From Thioalkalivibrio sp. (GTDB lineage: Bacteria; Pseudomonadota; Gammaproteobacteria; Ectothiorhodospirales; Ectothiorhodospiraceae), in NCBI GenBank assembly GCA_007120575.1, contig SKNJ01000157.1:1-11017 (forward strand): a stretch of 11,017 nucleotides of DNA. Direction: 5' to 3'. The position numbers were made by a program, and so were the translations under genes. How positions within the stretch are numbered: position 1 is the first letter of the stretch; the number at the start of each line of letters is the position of its first letter. The notes beneath the pieces were generated by a model that was not told the origin of the DNA, did no database searches, and saw nothing but the letters and a program-made list of their open reading frames with translations. This document shows positions 1 to 7,168 of this stretch, piece after piece.

Positions 1-1008
1 GCCACCACCGGGCGCGACATCAAGTTCGACCTCGGCCGCATCGAGGGCTACCGCAACTTCTGCAACAAGCTGTGGAACGCCTCGCGCTTCGTGCTGATGA
101 ACGTCGAGGGCCACGACTGCTCGGCGGCCGCGGATACCGCGGAAAACCGCACGCTGGCCGATCGCTGGATTCTCGACCGCCTGGCCGTGACCGCCGAGAC
201 CGCTACGGCACAGCTCGATGCCTACCGCTTCGACCTCGCCGCGCAGACACTCTACGAGTTCACCTGGCACGACTACTGCGACTGGTACCTGGAACTGACG
301 AAGCCGGTCCTGAACGACGCGGCCACGCCGGAAGCGGTCAAGCGCGCCACGCGCAATACCCTGGCAACCGTGCTGGAAGCCCTGCTGCGCCTGCTGCACC
401 CGGTAACCCCGTTCATCACCGAGGCCATCTGGACCAGCGTCAAGCCGCATGCCGGCATTGGCGACGACATCGAATTCCTGGTGCAGCGCCCCTGGCCGGC
501 GCGCGACGGCTTCCCGCGCGACGCCACCGCCACCGCCGAACTCGACTGGGTCAAGGACTTCATCACTGGGCTGCGCCGCATCCGCGCGGAGATGGACATC
601 GCCCCGGGCAAGCCGCTGCCGGTGCTGGTGAAGAACTGGAGCGAGGCCGACCAGGAACGCTACACCCGCCACCGCGGCCTGCTGGAGTTCCTCGCCAAGC
701 CCGAAAGCGTTACCTGGCTGGACACGACCGACGAGGCCCCGGAATCCGCGATGGCCCTGGTCGGCGACATGCAGCTACTGATCCCGCTGGCCGGGCTGAT
801 CGACAAGGACGCCGAACTGGCCCGCCTGGACAAGGAGATCGGCAAGCTCGACAAGAACCTCGAGCAAAGCGAGAAGCGGCTTTCCAACGCGAGCTTCGTC
901 GACCGCGCCCCGGCCGACGTGGTGCAGAAGGAACGCGACCGCGTCGCCGAGATGCACGCCACCCGCGACCAGCTCGCCGCCCAGCGCGAACGCATCCGCG
1001 CGATGTAA
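1..1008 (+). CDS. valS: Valyl-tRNA synthetase, C-terminal part (5' end outside window)
   Basis: Class I aminoacyl-tRNA synthetase that charges tRNA-Val in the cytoplasm. The frame is open from base 1, so the catalytic Rossmann and editing domains lie upstream; 335 residues remain. The first visible residues contain the family-typical stretch GRDIKFDLGRIEGYRNFCNK followed by LWNASRF, which comes just after the KMSKS region in ValS. Next comes the all-alpha anticodon-binding domain (local residues about 20-230, with WYLELTKP and LLRLLHPVTPFITEAIW). The last ~75 residues are charged and heptad-like (DKDAELARLDKEIGKLDKNL onward), which is the ValS C-terminal coiled coil that contacts tRNA. The stop is TAA at 1006-1008. 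The gene converges with moeA. The ATG at 91 is an internal Met, not the start. Identification is very secure. Confidence 0.97.
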   Translation, partial: ATTGRDIKFDLGRIEGYRNFCNKLWNASRFVLMNVEGHDCSAAADTAENRTLADRWILDRLAVTAETATAQLDAYRFDLAAQTLYEFTWHDYCDWYLELTKPVLNDAATPEAVKRATRNTLATVLEALLRLLHPVTPFITEAIWTSVKPHAGIGDDIEFLVQRPWPARDGFPRDATATAELDWVKDFITGLRRIRAEMDIAPGKPLPVLVKNWSEADQERYTRHRGLLEFLAKPESVTWLDTTDEAPESAMALVGDMQLLIPLAGLIDKDAELARLDKEIGKLDKNLEQSEKRLSNASFVDRAPADVVQKERDRVAEMHATRDQLAAQRERIRAM

Positions 1009-1032
1009 CCGCCGCCCGCCCAGCGGCGGGTT
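1007..1032 (+). terminator. Hairpin at the valS stop codon, possible terminator
   Basis: Two alternative hairpins are visible: CCCGCC (1015-1020), loop CAGC, GGCGGG (1025-1030); or AACCGCCG (1007-1014) with CGGCGG-G-TT (1024-1032, one bulged G), which takes in the last two bases of the TAA stop. Only a short TT follows, so this is not a classical U-tract terminator. It sits in the 119-base gap between convergent valS and moeA, where some termination is expected. No separate convincing hairpin for moeA was seen in the gap. Confidence 0.4.
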
Positions 1033-1127
1033 CGTCGGCTCTGAACCCTCCGTTGGCTGGCCCTGGTTCGGCATCCGGTGTTTACGGCGGCCTGGCCGAA
1101 GCCCCGGAGATACGGGCCCCGGGGGCG

Positions 1128-2396
1128 TCAGCCGAAGGACTCGGGGAAGATCTCGGCGAACGGGAGGACCTCCACCTGTTCGCCAGCGCGTGCCCCGTCG
1201 GATTCCCGGGGCAGCACGATGTAGGCATTGGCCTCGCTCATCGCGCGTAACTGGTGGGAATTCTGCCCCCTGACCGGGCGCACGCTCCAGTCGTCCCCCT
1301 CGGCTCGCAGCAAGCCGCGCTGGAAGTCCTTGCGCCCGGGGGTCTTGTGCAGGTCCTCCTCCAGGCGCGCCCGGATTGTGCGCGGTGCATCCGCAGAACG
1401 TCCGGCGAGCGCGAGCAGGGCGGGGCGGGCGAGCAGCGCAAAGGTCGTCATCACCGCGACCGGGTTGCCCGGGAGGCCGAAGAAATGGGCCCGACCGAAC
1501 CGGCCGAAGGCCAGTGGACGTCCGGGCTTGATCGCCAGTTTCCAGAAGCCGATCTGTCCCGAGGCTTGCAACACTCGAGTCACGTGGTCGGCGTCCCCGA
1601 CCGAGACCCCGCCGGTGGTGATGATCAGGTCGGCCTCCTCGCCGGCGCGGGTCAGTGCCTCGCGCACCTCCTCCTCGGTGTCGCGGATCACGCCATAGTC
1701 CAGCGCCTCCACCGGGCAGGACCGCAGCAGGGCGCGGAGGGTATGGCGGTTGCTGTCATGGATCTGGCCGGGCCCCAGGGGCTGCCCCAGCGGCACCAGC
1801 TCGTCGCCGGTGGAGAAGAACGCGACGCGCGGGCGGCGCAGGACCGGAATTCGGGAGATGCCCTGGGTTGCCAGCACCCCGACCTCGGCGGCACCGAACA
1901 CCTGCCCGGGGGCATACAGGGGAGTATTGGCCGCAGTGTCGCTGCCCGCCTCGCGGATGTTGTGGCGTGGGGCGAAGCGGCCCTTCAGGAGGCGGATGCC
2001 ATGGCCGTCCTCCGTCACGTGTACCTGCTCCTGCATGATGACCACCTCCGCGCCGTCCGGGACCACCGCGCCGGTCAGGATGCGCACGCACTGACCCGGA
2101 CCGACCTCGCCTTCCCACGGGTGTCCGGCGGCCGAGGTGCCGATGAGTTCCAGGGTCGTGTCCTCGCGGGCATCCTCGGTGCGCAGGGCATAGCCATCCA
2201 TCGCCGAGACCGCGGCGGGCGGAACGTCGATGCGGGCATGTACCGCCTCGGCCAGGGTCCGGCCCAGAGCCTCCTCCAGCGATACTTCCTCGGTGGCGGT
2301 CAGGGCCTGGCAGGTCTCGAGGATCGCGGCGCGCGCCTGCTCCAGGGTCTTGGCATTGGGATCGAACTCGTCGCAACCGGGGGCGGCCTCAGGCAT
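1128..2396 (-). CDS. moeA: Molybdopterin molybdenumtransferase MoeA
   Basis: Inserts molybdate into adenylylated molybdopterin, releasing AMP, to form molybdenum cofactor in the cytoplasm. The protein is 422 residues, close to E. coli MoeA (411). Family motifs are in order: PPAAVSAMDGYALR (59-72), RILTGAVVPDGAEVVIMQEQ (105-124), FFSTGDELVPLG (193-204), IHDSNRHTL (212-220), TTGGVSVGDADHV (260-272), and FFGLPGNPVAVM (305-316), followed by the C-terminal beta domain with SHQLRAMSEANAYIVLP. The conserved Asp of SAMDGYA (D67) is present. The ATG at 2396 is preceded by GGAGA (minus strand, bases 2403-2407) at 6-base spacing. That site lies inside the end of mobB, with which moeA overlaps by 8 bases, implying translational coupling. 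It is last in the mobA-mobB-moeA cluster. Confidence 0.96.
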   Translation of the reverse strand: MPEAAPGCDEFDPNAKTLEQARAAILETCQALTATEEVSLEEALGRTLAEAVHARIDVPPAAVSAMDGYALRTEDAREDTTLELIGTSAAGHPWEGEVGPGQCVRILTGAVVPDGAEVVIMQEQVHVTEDGHGIRLLKGRFAPRHNIREAGSDTAANTPLYAPGQVFGAAEVGVLATQGISRIPVLRRPRVAFFSTGDELVPLGQPLGPGQIHDSNRHTLRALLRSCPVEALDYGVIRDTEEEVREALTRAGEEADLIITTGGVSVGDADHVTRVLQASGQIGFWKLAIKPGRPLAFGRFGRAHFFGLPGNPVAVMTTFALLARPALLALAGRSADAPRTIRARLEEDLHKTPGRKDFQRGLLRAEGDDWSVRPVRGQNSHQLRAMSEANAYIVLPRESDGARAGEQVEVLPFAEIFPESFG

Positions 2397-2940
2397 GGGG
2401 CGTCTCCGTGTTCAGGTGGAGGTGGGCGATGATGAAATCGGCGACCGCCTCGGGCTCGTTGACCGGCAGCAGCGGGCCGTCGAAATCCAGGGTGGTGGCG
2501 TCGGTGGCCACCGCGACCACGCCGTCGACCTCGCGGTACAGCGGGGGTTTCCCGAGCGCCGGCCGGTAGACCTCGATCTTCGGCAGGCGCGCCTGCTTGA
2601 ACCCTTCCACCAGGACCAGGTCCGTGCGCGTTGGGTCCAGCCGCGCGCACAGCATATCCAGATCCGGCGTGCGCCCGTCGTCGGTCTCCGGGGTCTCTAC
2701 CATCAGCGCATAGCGTCGGCCGGAGGCGACCAGCATCTGTTCCGCGCCGGCATGGCGCAGTTCGAAGCTGTCCTTGCCGGGCTTGTCGACGTCGAAGTCG
2801 TGATGGGCATGCTTGATCATCGCCAGGCGCAGCCCGCGCTGGCGCAGGATCGGGATCACCGCCTTCAGCAGGGTGGTCTTGCCGCTGCCGCTCCAGGCGG
2901 CGAACGCGAGGCGCGGCGGGGTTGGCTGGCGGTCGTCCAT
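2389..2940 (-). CDS. mobB: Molybdopterin-guanine dinucleotide biosynthesis adaptor MobB
   Basis: P-loop GTP-binding protein that assists MobA in converting molybdenum cofactor to its guanine-dinucleotide form; it improves but is not essential for the reaction in E. coli. The 183-residue product has a Walker A loop, SGSGKTTL (17-24), then the MobB-typical IKHAHHDFDVDKPGKDSF region (42-59), RHAGAEQMLVAS (62-73), a Walker-B-like DLVLVEGFK (106-114), and LPKIEVYR just after it. Start ATG at 2940 has AGGGAA on the minus strand (2947-2952) at 6-base spacing. It overlaps moeA by 8 bases and follows mobA after a 123-base gap that may hold its own promoter. Confidence 0.95.
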   Translation of the reverse strand: MDDRQPTPPRLAFAAWSGSGKTTLLKAVIPILRQRGLRLAMIKHAHHDFDVDKPGKDSFELRHAGAEQMLVASGRRYALMVETPETDDGRTPDLDMLCARLDPTRTDLVLVEGFKQARLPKIEVYRPALGKPPLYREVDGVVAVATDATTLDFDGPLLPVNEPEAVADFIIAHLHLNTETPHA

Positions 2941-3000
2941 GGTGCATTCCCTGTTGGCTGTAACGTTGCCCTGGGCGTGGCGGGCGGGTTCACAGGCCGC

Positions 3001-3028
3001 AGTATAGCGGTCCTGCTCGGGCAGGAAA
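3001..3028 (-). promoter_or_regulatory. Candidate promoter with hairpin in its spacer, upstream of mobB
   Basis: Reading the minus strand, TATACT (3006 down to 3001) resembles a -10 box and TTTCCT (3028 to 3023) a weak -35 at 16-base spacing. The spacer region contains a perfect 6-base inverted repeat with a 4-base loop, TCCTGC-tcgg-GCAGGA (plus 3011-3026). The -10 is good but the -35 matches consensus at only about half its positions. It could instead be an intercistronic hairpin in a continuous mobA-mobB-moeA transcript. Confidence 0.3.
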
Positions 3029-3063
3029 TCTGCCCCCAGTGCCCGCTGGCGCGCGGATATGGA

Positions 3064-3672
3064 TCAGCGTGTTTGCAGGTCGTCCGGGGTATTGAGGTTG
3101 ACGAAGGCCTGTGGCTGGTCGGAAAAATCCACCACTTCGGCCCCGATCTCGCGAAACCAGCGCCCCACGGCCAGCGAACCCGCGTCCAGCTCGGCGCGCA
3201 GTCGCTCGGCCAGTACCGGGCGCAGCAACGCGAACAGTGGCTGCAAGCGATCGCCGTCATGCGCGATCGCAGCGGGCGCGGTCGAGGTCTCCAGCGCGCG
3301 CGTCAGCCGCAGCCCCAGGTCTGCCGGACCCCGGGGGGCGTCCACCGGCATGCACAGCAGGGATTGGCCGGGGTGGGCCGCGAACGCCGCGGCGATCCCG
3401 GCCAGCGGTCCGCGGTAATCCGGAAAGGGATCCGTGACGCACGGAAACCCCAGGGCTTGGTAGCGGTCGATATCCGTATTGGTGCTGATCACGAGGGTTG
3501 CGACCTGCGGTTGCAGGCGCTTGATGACCTGCTCGACCAGGGGGCGCCCCTGCCAGATGATCCATCCCTTGTTCACGCCCCCCATGCGCTGGCCCTGACC
3601 GCCCGCAAGGACCACACCGAGCGGGAGGATCGACGGGGAACGGGGATCGGTCTGGTTCAAGGCATCGGACAT
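3064..3672 (-). CDS. mobA: Molybdenum cofactor guanylyltransferase MobA
   Basis: Transfers GMP from GTP to molybdenum cofactor, making the MGD form used by DMSO-reductase-family enzymes. The 202-residue product matches the usual ~195. The nucleotidyltransferase signature LAGGQGQRMGGVNKGW (22-37) is present, with Asn where most homologues have Asp (GGxDKG). Then come STNTDIDRY (63-71), DYRGPLAGIAAAF (85-97), the metal-binding Asp in MPVDAP (D111), and the C-terminal FVNLNTPDDL (190-199). The start at 3672 was chosen by alignment of the LAGG loop to its usual distance from the N-terminus; the frame stays open far upstream without coding character. No strong ribosome-binding site is visible before it, so the start is less sure than the gene. 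It is first in the cluster and divergent from nfeD. Confidence 0.93.
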   Translation of the reverse strand: MSDALNQTDPRSPSILPLGVVLAGGQGQRMGGVNKGWIIWQGRPLVEQVIKRLQPQVATLVISTNTDIDRYQALGFPCVTDPFPDYRGPLAGIAAAFAAHPGQSLLCMPVDAPRGPADLGLRLTRALETSTAPAAIAHDGDRLQPLFALLRPVLAERLRAELDAGSLAVGRWFREIGAEVVDFSDQPQAFVNLNTPDDLQTR

Positions 3673-3762
3673 GGCGGGCGGGTTCGGCGGCGTGACGGCC
3701 AATGGTTTATGGTGGCGAAAGTGTACGCTGGAACGTGTTCCGGGGAACCCGGGAGGGAATGG
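3673..3762. promoter_or_regulatory. Divergent mobA / nfeD intergenic region
   Basis: These 90 bases separate two divergent start codons and must hold the control sites of at least one of the two operons, unless promoters lie inside the genes. The only ordered feature I see is an inverted repeat GGAAC-gt-GTTCC at 3730-3741, just before the nfeD ribosome-binding site, followed by another GGAAC-like half (GGGGAACCC, 3742-3750). No convincing -35/-10 pair was found in either direction. Confidence 0.35.
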
Positions 3763-5271
3763 ATGAAAGCTGCCACGAGGTTCGCGCGTCGCCTGGTCTG
3801 GGGGCTTTGCCTGTTGCTGGGCGCAGCCTGGCTGGCGGCCAGCAGCGCCCAGGACACCGGCGCGCGCCAGGGTATTCTGCTGACCGTGGACGGCGCGATC
3901 GGTCCGGCCAGTGGCGACTACGTCCGCCGCGGGATCGAGGCCGCCGAGGAGCAGGCCGCCGAGCTCGTGGTGCTGATGCTGGATACCCCCGGGGGGCTGG
4001 ATTCCAGCATGCGCAGTATCAACAAGAATATCCTGCGCTCCAGCGTGCCGGTGGTGACCTATGTCCATCCGGCCGGTGCGCGCGCGGCCAGCGCTGGCAC
4101 CTACATCCTGTACGCCTCGCATGTGGCGGCGATGACGCCGGCCACCAACCTGGGGTCGGCAACCCCGGTGCAGATGGGCGGCGGCGGCCTGCCAGGCATG
4201 GACCCGCCGGAACGCGACGAACCGGACGGTGCCGACGAAGACAGCGACACGAATGACGGGTCGAGCGGCGAGGCCGACGCGGCCGAGACCGGGGAAGCGG
4301 AGGCCGCGGACGCCGATGCGGCGAACGGAGATGCCGCGGAGGCTGACGAGCCCCGGCGTGGCGCGGACGCGATGGAGCGCAAGGTGCTGGAGGACGCGGT
4401 GTCCTACATCCGGGGCCTGGCCGAGCGCTATGACCGCAACGCCGACTGGGCCGAGGAGGCGGTACGCGAGGGGTCCAACCTGACCGCGCGGGCGGCGCTG
4501 GAACAGAATGTGATCGACTTCGTCGCCGACAACCTGGACGACTTGCTCGGGCAGCTCGATGGCCAAACGGTGCGCATGCAGGATGGCGAGCGTACGCTGG
4601 CCACCGAAGGGCTGGAGATCGTGCGCATGGATCCCGACTGGCGTACGCGTCTGCTGGCAGTGATCACCAACCCGAACATCGCCTATATCCTGATGCTGAT
4701 CGGGATTTACGGCATCATCTTTGAACTGGCCAACCCGGGTGCGATCTATCCCGGGGTGATCGGTTCGATCGCGCTGATCCTGGCGTTCTTCGCGCTGCAG
4801 GTGATGCCGGTGAATTACGCGGGCCTGGCGCTGATGCTGCTGGGCATGATCTTCATGGTGGCGGAGGCCTTCGTGCCCAGTTTCGGGGCGCTGGGCATAG
4901 GAGGGATCGTGGCGTTTACCGTGGGTTCCATCATCCTTTGGGACGATCCCAACCTGAATGTCGCCTTGCCGCTGGTGCTGGGGACCGCCATCGCGATCGG
5001 GCTGTTTTCGGTCTGGGTCCTGGGTCGGTTATTCAAGCTGCGCGGCAAGCAGCCGGCCACCGGTTACGAGGAAATGATCGGCATGATCGGCGAGGCACGC
5101 GAGGACTTCGATGCCCGCGGTCGCGTCTGGGTGCACAGCGAACTGTGGAACGCGACCACTACCCGCCCGATTCGCGCAGGACAGCCGGTACGAGTCACCG
5201 CGATCGAGGGTCTGCGTCTGAGTGTCGAACCGGTGGAGGAAGAATCGAACACGGGAGGCGCGAGCGAGTGA
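3763..5271 (+). CDS. nfeD: NfeD-family membrane-bound serine protease (ClpP-class, long form)
   Basis: Long-form NfeD: an extracytoplasmic ClpP-like serine protease domain, a membrane block and a C-terminal OB-fold; the archaeal homologue PH1510 cleaves its slipin partner. The 502-residue product starts with a signal peptide (RFARR, hydrophobic 11-26, likely cut after A29). The protease domain shows LDTPGGLDSS and PAGARAASAGTYI with nucleophile Ser110; the general-base Lys is K207 in MERKVLEDAVSYIRGLAE. About five membrane segments lie at roughly 307-324, 330-346, 351-368, 374-391 and 400-422. The OB domain follows (about 430-490; VWVHSELWNATTTRPIRAGQ). Odd: residues 147-196 are an acidic, low-complexity insert (21 of 50 are Asp or Glu) that widens the Ser-Lys spacing to 97, versus 41 in PH1510. 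The ATG at 3763 has GGGAGGGA (3751-3758) at 4 bases; an ATG at 3709 would spoil the signal peptide. Slipin follows after 64 bases. Confidence 0.93.
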   Translation: MKAATRFARRLVWGLCLLLGAAWLAASSAQDTGARQGILLTVDGAIGPASGDYVRRGIEAAEEQAAELVVLMLDTPGGLDSSMRSINKNILRSSVPVVTYVHPAGARAASAGTYILYASHVAAMTPATNLGSATPVQMGGGGLPGMDPPERDEPDGADEDSDTNDGSSGEADAAETGEAEAADADAANGDAAEADEPRRGADAMERKVLEDAVSYIRGLAERYDRNADWAEEAVREGSNLTARAALEQNVIDFVADNLDDLLGQLDGQTVRMQDGERTLATEGLEIVRMDPDWRTRLLAVITNPNIAYILMLIGIYGIIFELANPGAIYPGVIGSIALILAFFALQVMPVNYAGLALMLLGMIFMVAEAFVPSFGALGIGGIVAFTVGSIILWDDPNLNVALPLVLGTAIAIGLFSVWVLGRLFKLRGKQPATGYEEMIGMIGEAREDFDARGRVWVHSELWNATTTRPIRAGQPVRVTAIEGLRLSVEPVEEESNTGGASE

Positions 5272-5284
5272 TCGCGTCGACCGG

Positions 5285-5308
5285 GGGCGGTGCGGATCCG
5301 CGCCGCCC
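5285..5308 (+). promoter_or_regulatory. Strong near-perfect hairpin between nfeD and slipin
   Basis: GGGCGG-T-GCGG (5285-5295) pairs with CCGC-G-CCGCCC (5298-5308): eleven pairs with a single T-G mismatch, which is a G-U wobble in RNA. Only AT lies at the centre, so the innermost pairs must open to form a loop. There is no following T-run, and the slipin ribosome-binding site begins 14 bases later. It could be an intercistronic mRNA-stability hairpin or a DNA operator. Confidence 0.45.
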
Positions 5309-5335
5309 TGACAGCAGCAGCGAAAGGAGCAGGCC

Positions 5336-6130
5336 ATGAACGATTTCGGTATTTTTGTAGTCCCGCTGGTCATCATCGTCGCGATCATCGCGATGTCCAT
5401 CAAGGTGCTGCGCGAGTACGAGCGTGGCGTGGTGTTTTTTCTGGGGCGGTTCCAGTCGGTCAAGGGCCCTGGCCTGATCATCGTGATCCCCGGCATCCAG
5501 CAGATGGTGCGCATTGACCTGCGCATCATCACCCTCGACGTACCCAGTCAGGACGTGATCTCGCAGGACAACGTCACCGTCCGGGTCAACGCGGTGCTGT
5601 ACTTCCGCGTGGTGGATTCGGCCAAGTCGGTGATCCAGGTGGAGGACTACTACGCCGCGACCAGCCAGCTCGCGCAGACCACATTGCGCTCGGTCCTCGG
5701 CAAGCATGATCTCGACGAGATGCTCTCCGAGCGCGACAAGCTGAACAACGACATCCAGGAGATCCTCGACTCGCAGACCGACGCCTGGGGCATCAAGGTC
5801 ACCAACGTCGAGATCAAGCACGTCGACCTGGACGACTCCATGATCCGCGCGATCGCCCGCCAGGCCGAGGCCGAGCGCGAACGCCGCGCCAAGGTCATCC
5901 ACGCCGAGGGCGAATTGCAGGCGGCCGAAAAGCTGGTGCAGGCCGCGCAGAAGATGGAGGCGAGCCCGGCCGCGCTGCAGCTGCGCTACCTGCAGACCAT
6001 GGCCGACATGTCGACCAACGGCACTGCCAACAGCATCTTCTTCCCGCTGCCGCTGGAACTGACCAAGGTGTTCGAGAGCCTGGCCGGCAAATTCCGGGCG
6101 GAGACCCCGGAGGCACCGGGCAATCCGTAA
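5336..6130 (+). CDS. Slipin / stomatin-like SPFH membrane protein
   Basis: SPFH-domain membrane scaffold of the prokaryotic slipin group, usually encoded next to NfeD; such proteins oligomerise in membrane microdomains and the archaeal one is a substrate of its NfeD protease. The 264-residue product has one N-terminal membrane segment (about 5-22), then [16 protein letters not shown] (24-39), the SPFH core with [31 protein letters not shown] and VLYFRVVD, and [19 protein letters not shown]. An alanine/glutamate coiled-coil arm follows (about 172-215, [20 protein letters not shown]). The C-terminal [11 protein letters not shown] (232-242) is a hydrophobic segment typical of slipins. The ATG at 5336 has AAAGGAG (5323-5329) at 6 bases. 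Together with nfeD it forms a protease-substrate pair; xerD starts 3 bases after its stop. No gene symbol is assigned because naming in bacteria is inconsistent. Confidence 0.94.
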   Translation: MNDFGIFVVPLVIIVAIIAMSIKVLREYERGVVFFLGRFQSVKGPGLIIVIPGIQQMVRIDLRIITLDVPSQDVISQDNVTVRVNAVLYFRVVDSAKSVIQVEDYYAATSQLAQTTLRSVLGKHDLDEMLSERDKLNNDIQEILDSQTDAWGIKVTNVEIKHVDLDDSMIRAIARQAEAERERRAKVIHAEGELQAAEKLVQAAQKMEASPAALQLRYLQTMADMSTNGTANSIFFPLPLELTKVFESLAGKFRAETPEAPGNP

Positions 6131-6133
6131 GGC

Positions 6134-7039
6134 GTGACCGCGAGCGAGACGGCCCCCGCTATCCTCGACCGCTTCCTGGACGAACTCTGGGCGGTCGAGG
6201 GTTTGTCCGACCATACCCTGGCGGCCTATCGGCGCGACCTGACGGCGCTGCATCGCTGGCTTGCGACTCGCGCGGTCACCCTGGAGGTAGCTACCACCGC
6301 CGACTTGCTGGGTCATGTCGGGGCACGCATGCAAGCCGGTTCACGACCGCGCAGCGTGACCCGCCTGGTATCCAGCATGCGACGTTTCTACCGGTTCCTC
6401 GCACAGCACGGACTGCGGGCCGACGACCCCAGCGTCGGGATCGAGTCGCCACGCCCCGGTCGTCCGCTTCCGGACAGCCTGTCCGAGGCCCAGGTCGATG
6501 CCCTGCTGGGGGCCCCGGATGTCTCCGGGCCGCTGGGATTGCGCGACCGGGCCATGCTGGAACTGATGTACGCGACGGGCCTGCGGGTGTCCGAGCTGGT
6601 GGGGCTGGAACGCTCCGGGCTCAATATCCGGCAGGGCGTGGTGCGCGTGACGGGCAAGGGCGAGAAGGAGCGTCTGGTCCCGCTGGGCGAGGAGGCGGCC
6701 GACTGGCTGGGACGCTATCTCGATACTGGCCGGCCGGCGCTGATGGCCGGGCACCCGCCGGTCGAGACCGTATTCGTTACGCGTCGCGGACGCGGGTTGA
6801 CGCGGCAGGCCTTCTGGTACCGTATCAAGGCGTATGCGCGTCAGGTCGGGATCGAGGCGCCGCTGTCGCCGCATACCCTGCGGCATGCGTTTGCCACTCA
6901 TCTGCTGGATCACGGAGCGGACCTGCGCGTGGTGCAGATGCTGCTCGGGCACAGCAGCCTGTCCACTACGCAGATCTATACCCACGTGGCCCGCGCGCGT
7001 CTGCAACACCTGCATGCGGAACATCATCCGCGTGGATGA
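6134..7039 (+). CDS. xerD: Site-specific tyrosine recombinase XerD
   Basis: Acts with XerC at the dif site, under FtsK control, to resolve chromosome dimers. The 301-residue product (E. coli XerD is 298) has an N-terminal core-binding SAM-like domain (about 8-95, with LSDHTLAAYRRDL) and a C-terminal catalytic domain. All catalytic residues are present: R151 (ATGLRVSEL), K175 (TGKGEKERL), H247 and R250 (SPHTLRHAFATHLL), H273 (LLGHSSLSTTQ) and nucleophile Y282 (IYTHV). The C-terminal HLHAEHHPRG resembles XerD rather than XerC, and dsbC downstream repeats the E. coli xerD-dsbC order. The start is GTG at 6134, 3 bases after the slipin stop. The ribosome-binding site is poor, so translation is probably coupled to slipin. 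The TGA stop lies in the palindrome TGACGTCA (7037-7044). Confidence 0.96.
   Translation: MTASETAPAILDRFLDELWAVEGLSDHTLAAYRRDLTALHRWLATRAVTLEVATTADLLGHVGARMQAGSRPRSVTRLVSSMRRFYRFLAQHGLRADDPSVGIESPRPGRPLPDSLSEAQVDALLGAPDVSGPLGLRDRAMLELMYATGLRVSELVGLERSGLNIRQGVVRVTGKGEKERLVPLGEEAADWLGRYLDTGRPALMAGHPPVETVFVTRRGRGLTRQAFWYRIKAYARQVGIEAPLSPHTLRHAFATHLLDHGADLRVVQMLLGHSSLSTTQIYTHVARARLQHLHAEHHPRG
7024..7039 (+). terminator. Hairpin overlapping the xerD stop codon
   Basis: TCATCC (7024-7029), loop GCGT, GGATGA (7034-7039): a perfect 6-base stem whose right arm ends with the TGA stop. No T-run follows. It may be chance or an RNA 3'-end or stability element; dsbC begins 129 bases later and probably has some transcription of its own. 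Confidence 0.3.
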
Positions 7040-7168
7040 CGTCATAGGCACAATGCGCGGACAGCCCCGCGGCACGAACAGATCAATGCCTCCCGCCAAG
7101 GTTGAACCGGCACGGGGCGCCAGCCTGATAGACTTGGCCCACTTCTTACCCCAGCAACGAGAGAGTCC

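Noticed and set aside
2230..3762. The nfeD reading frame stays open far upstream, giving a ~1000-residue plus-strand protein
   Set aside because: The extra part runs antisense through moeA, mobB and mobA, which have strong family motifs. The real nfeD start at 3763 has a ribosome-binding site and a signal peptide.
3673..4566. N-terminal extension of mobA by ~300 residues on the minus strand
   Set aside because: It is antisense to the nfeD signal peptide and protease domain; MobA family length and the position of the LAGG loop place the start at 3672.
5195..6334. 379-residue minus-strand open frame across slipin
   Set aside because: It is antisense to slipin, with His/Arg/Leu-rich sequence typical of GC-rich shadow frames and no recognisable domain.
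7040..7168. Promoter for dsbC (TTGAAC at 7102)
   Set aside because: No acceptable -10 box at 16-18 bases spacing; mentioned only in the dsbC entry.
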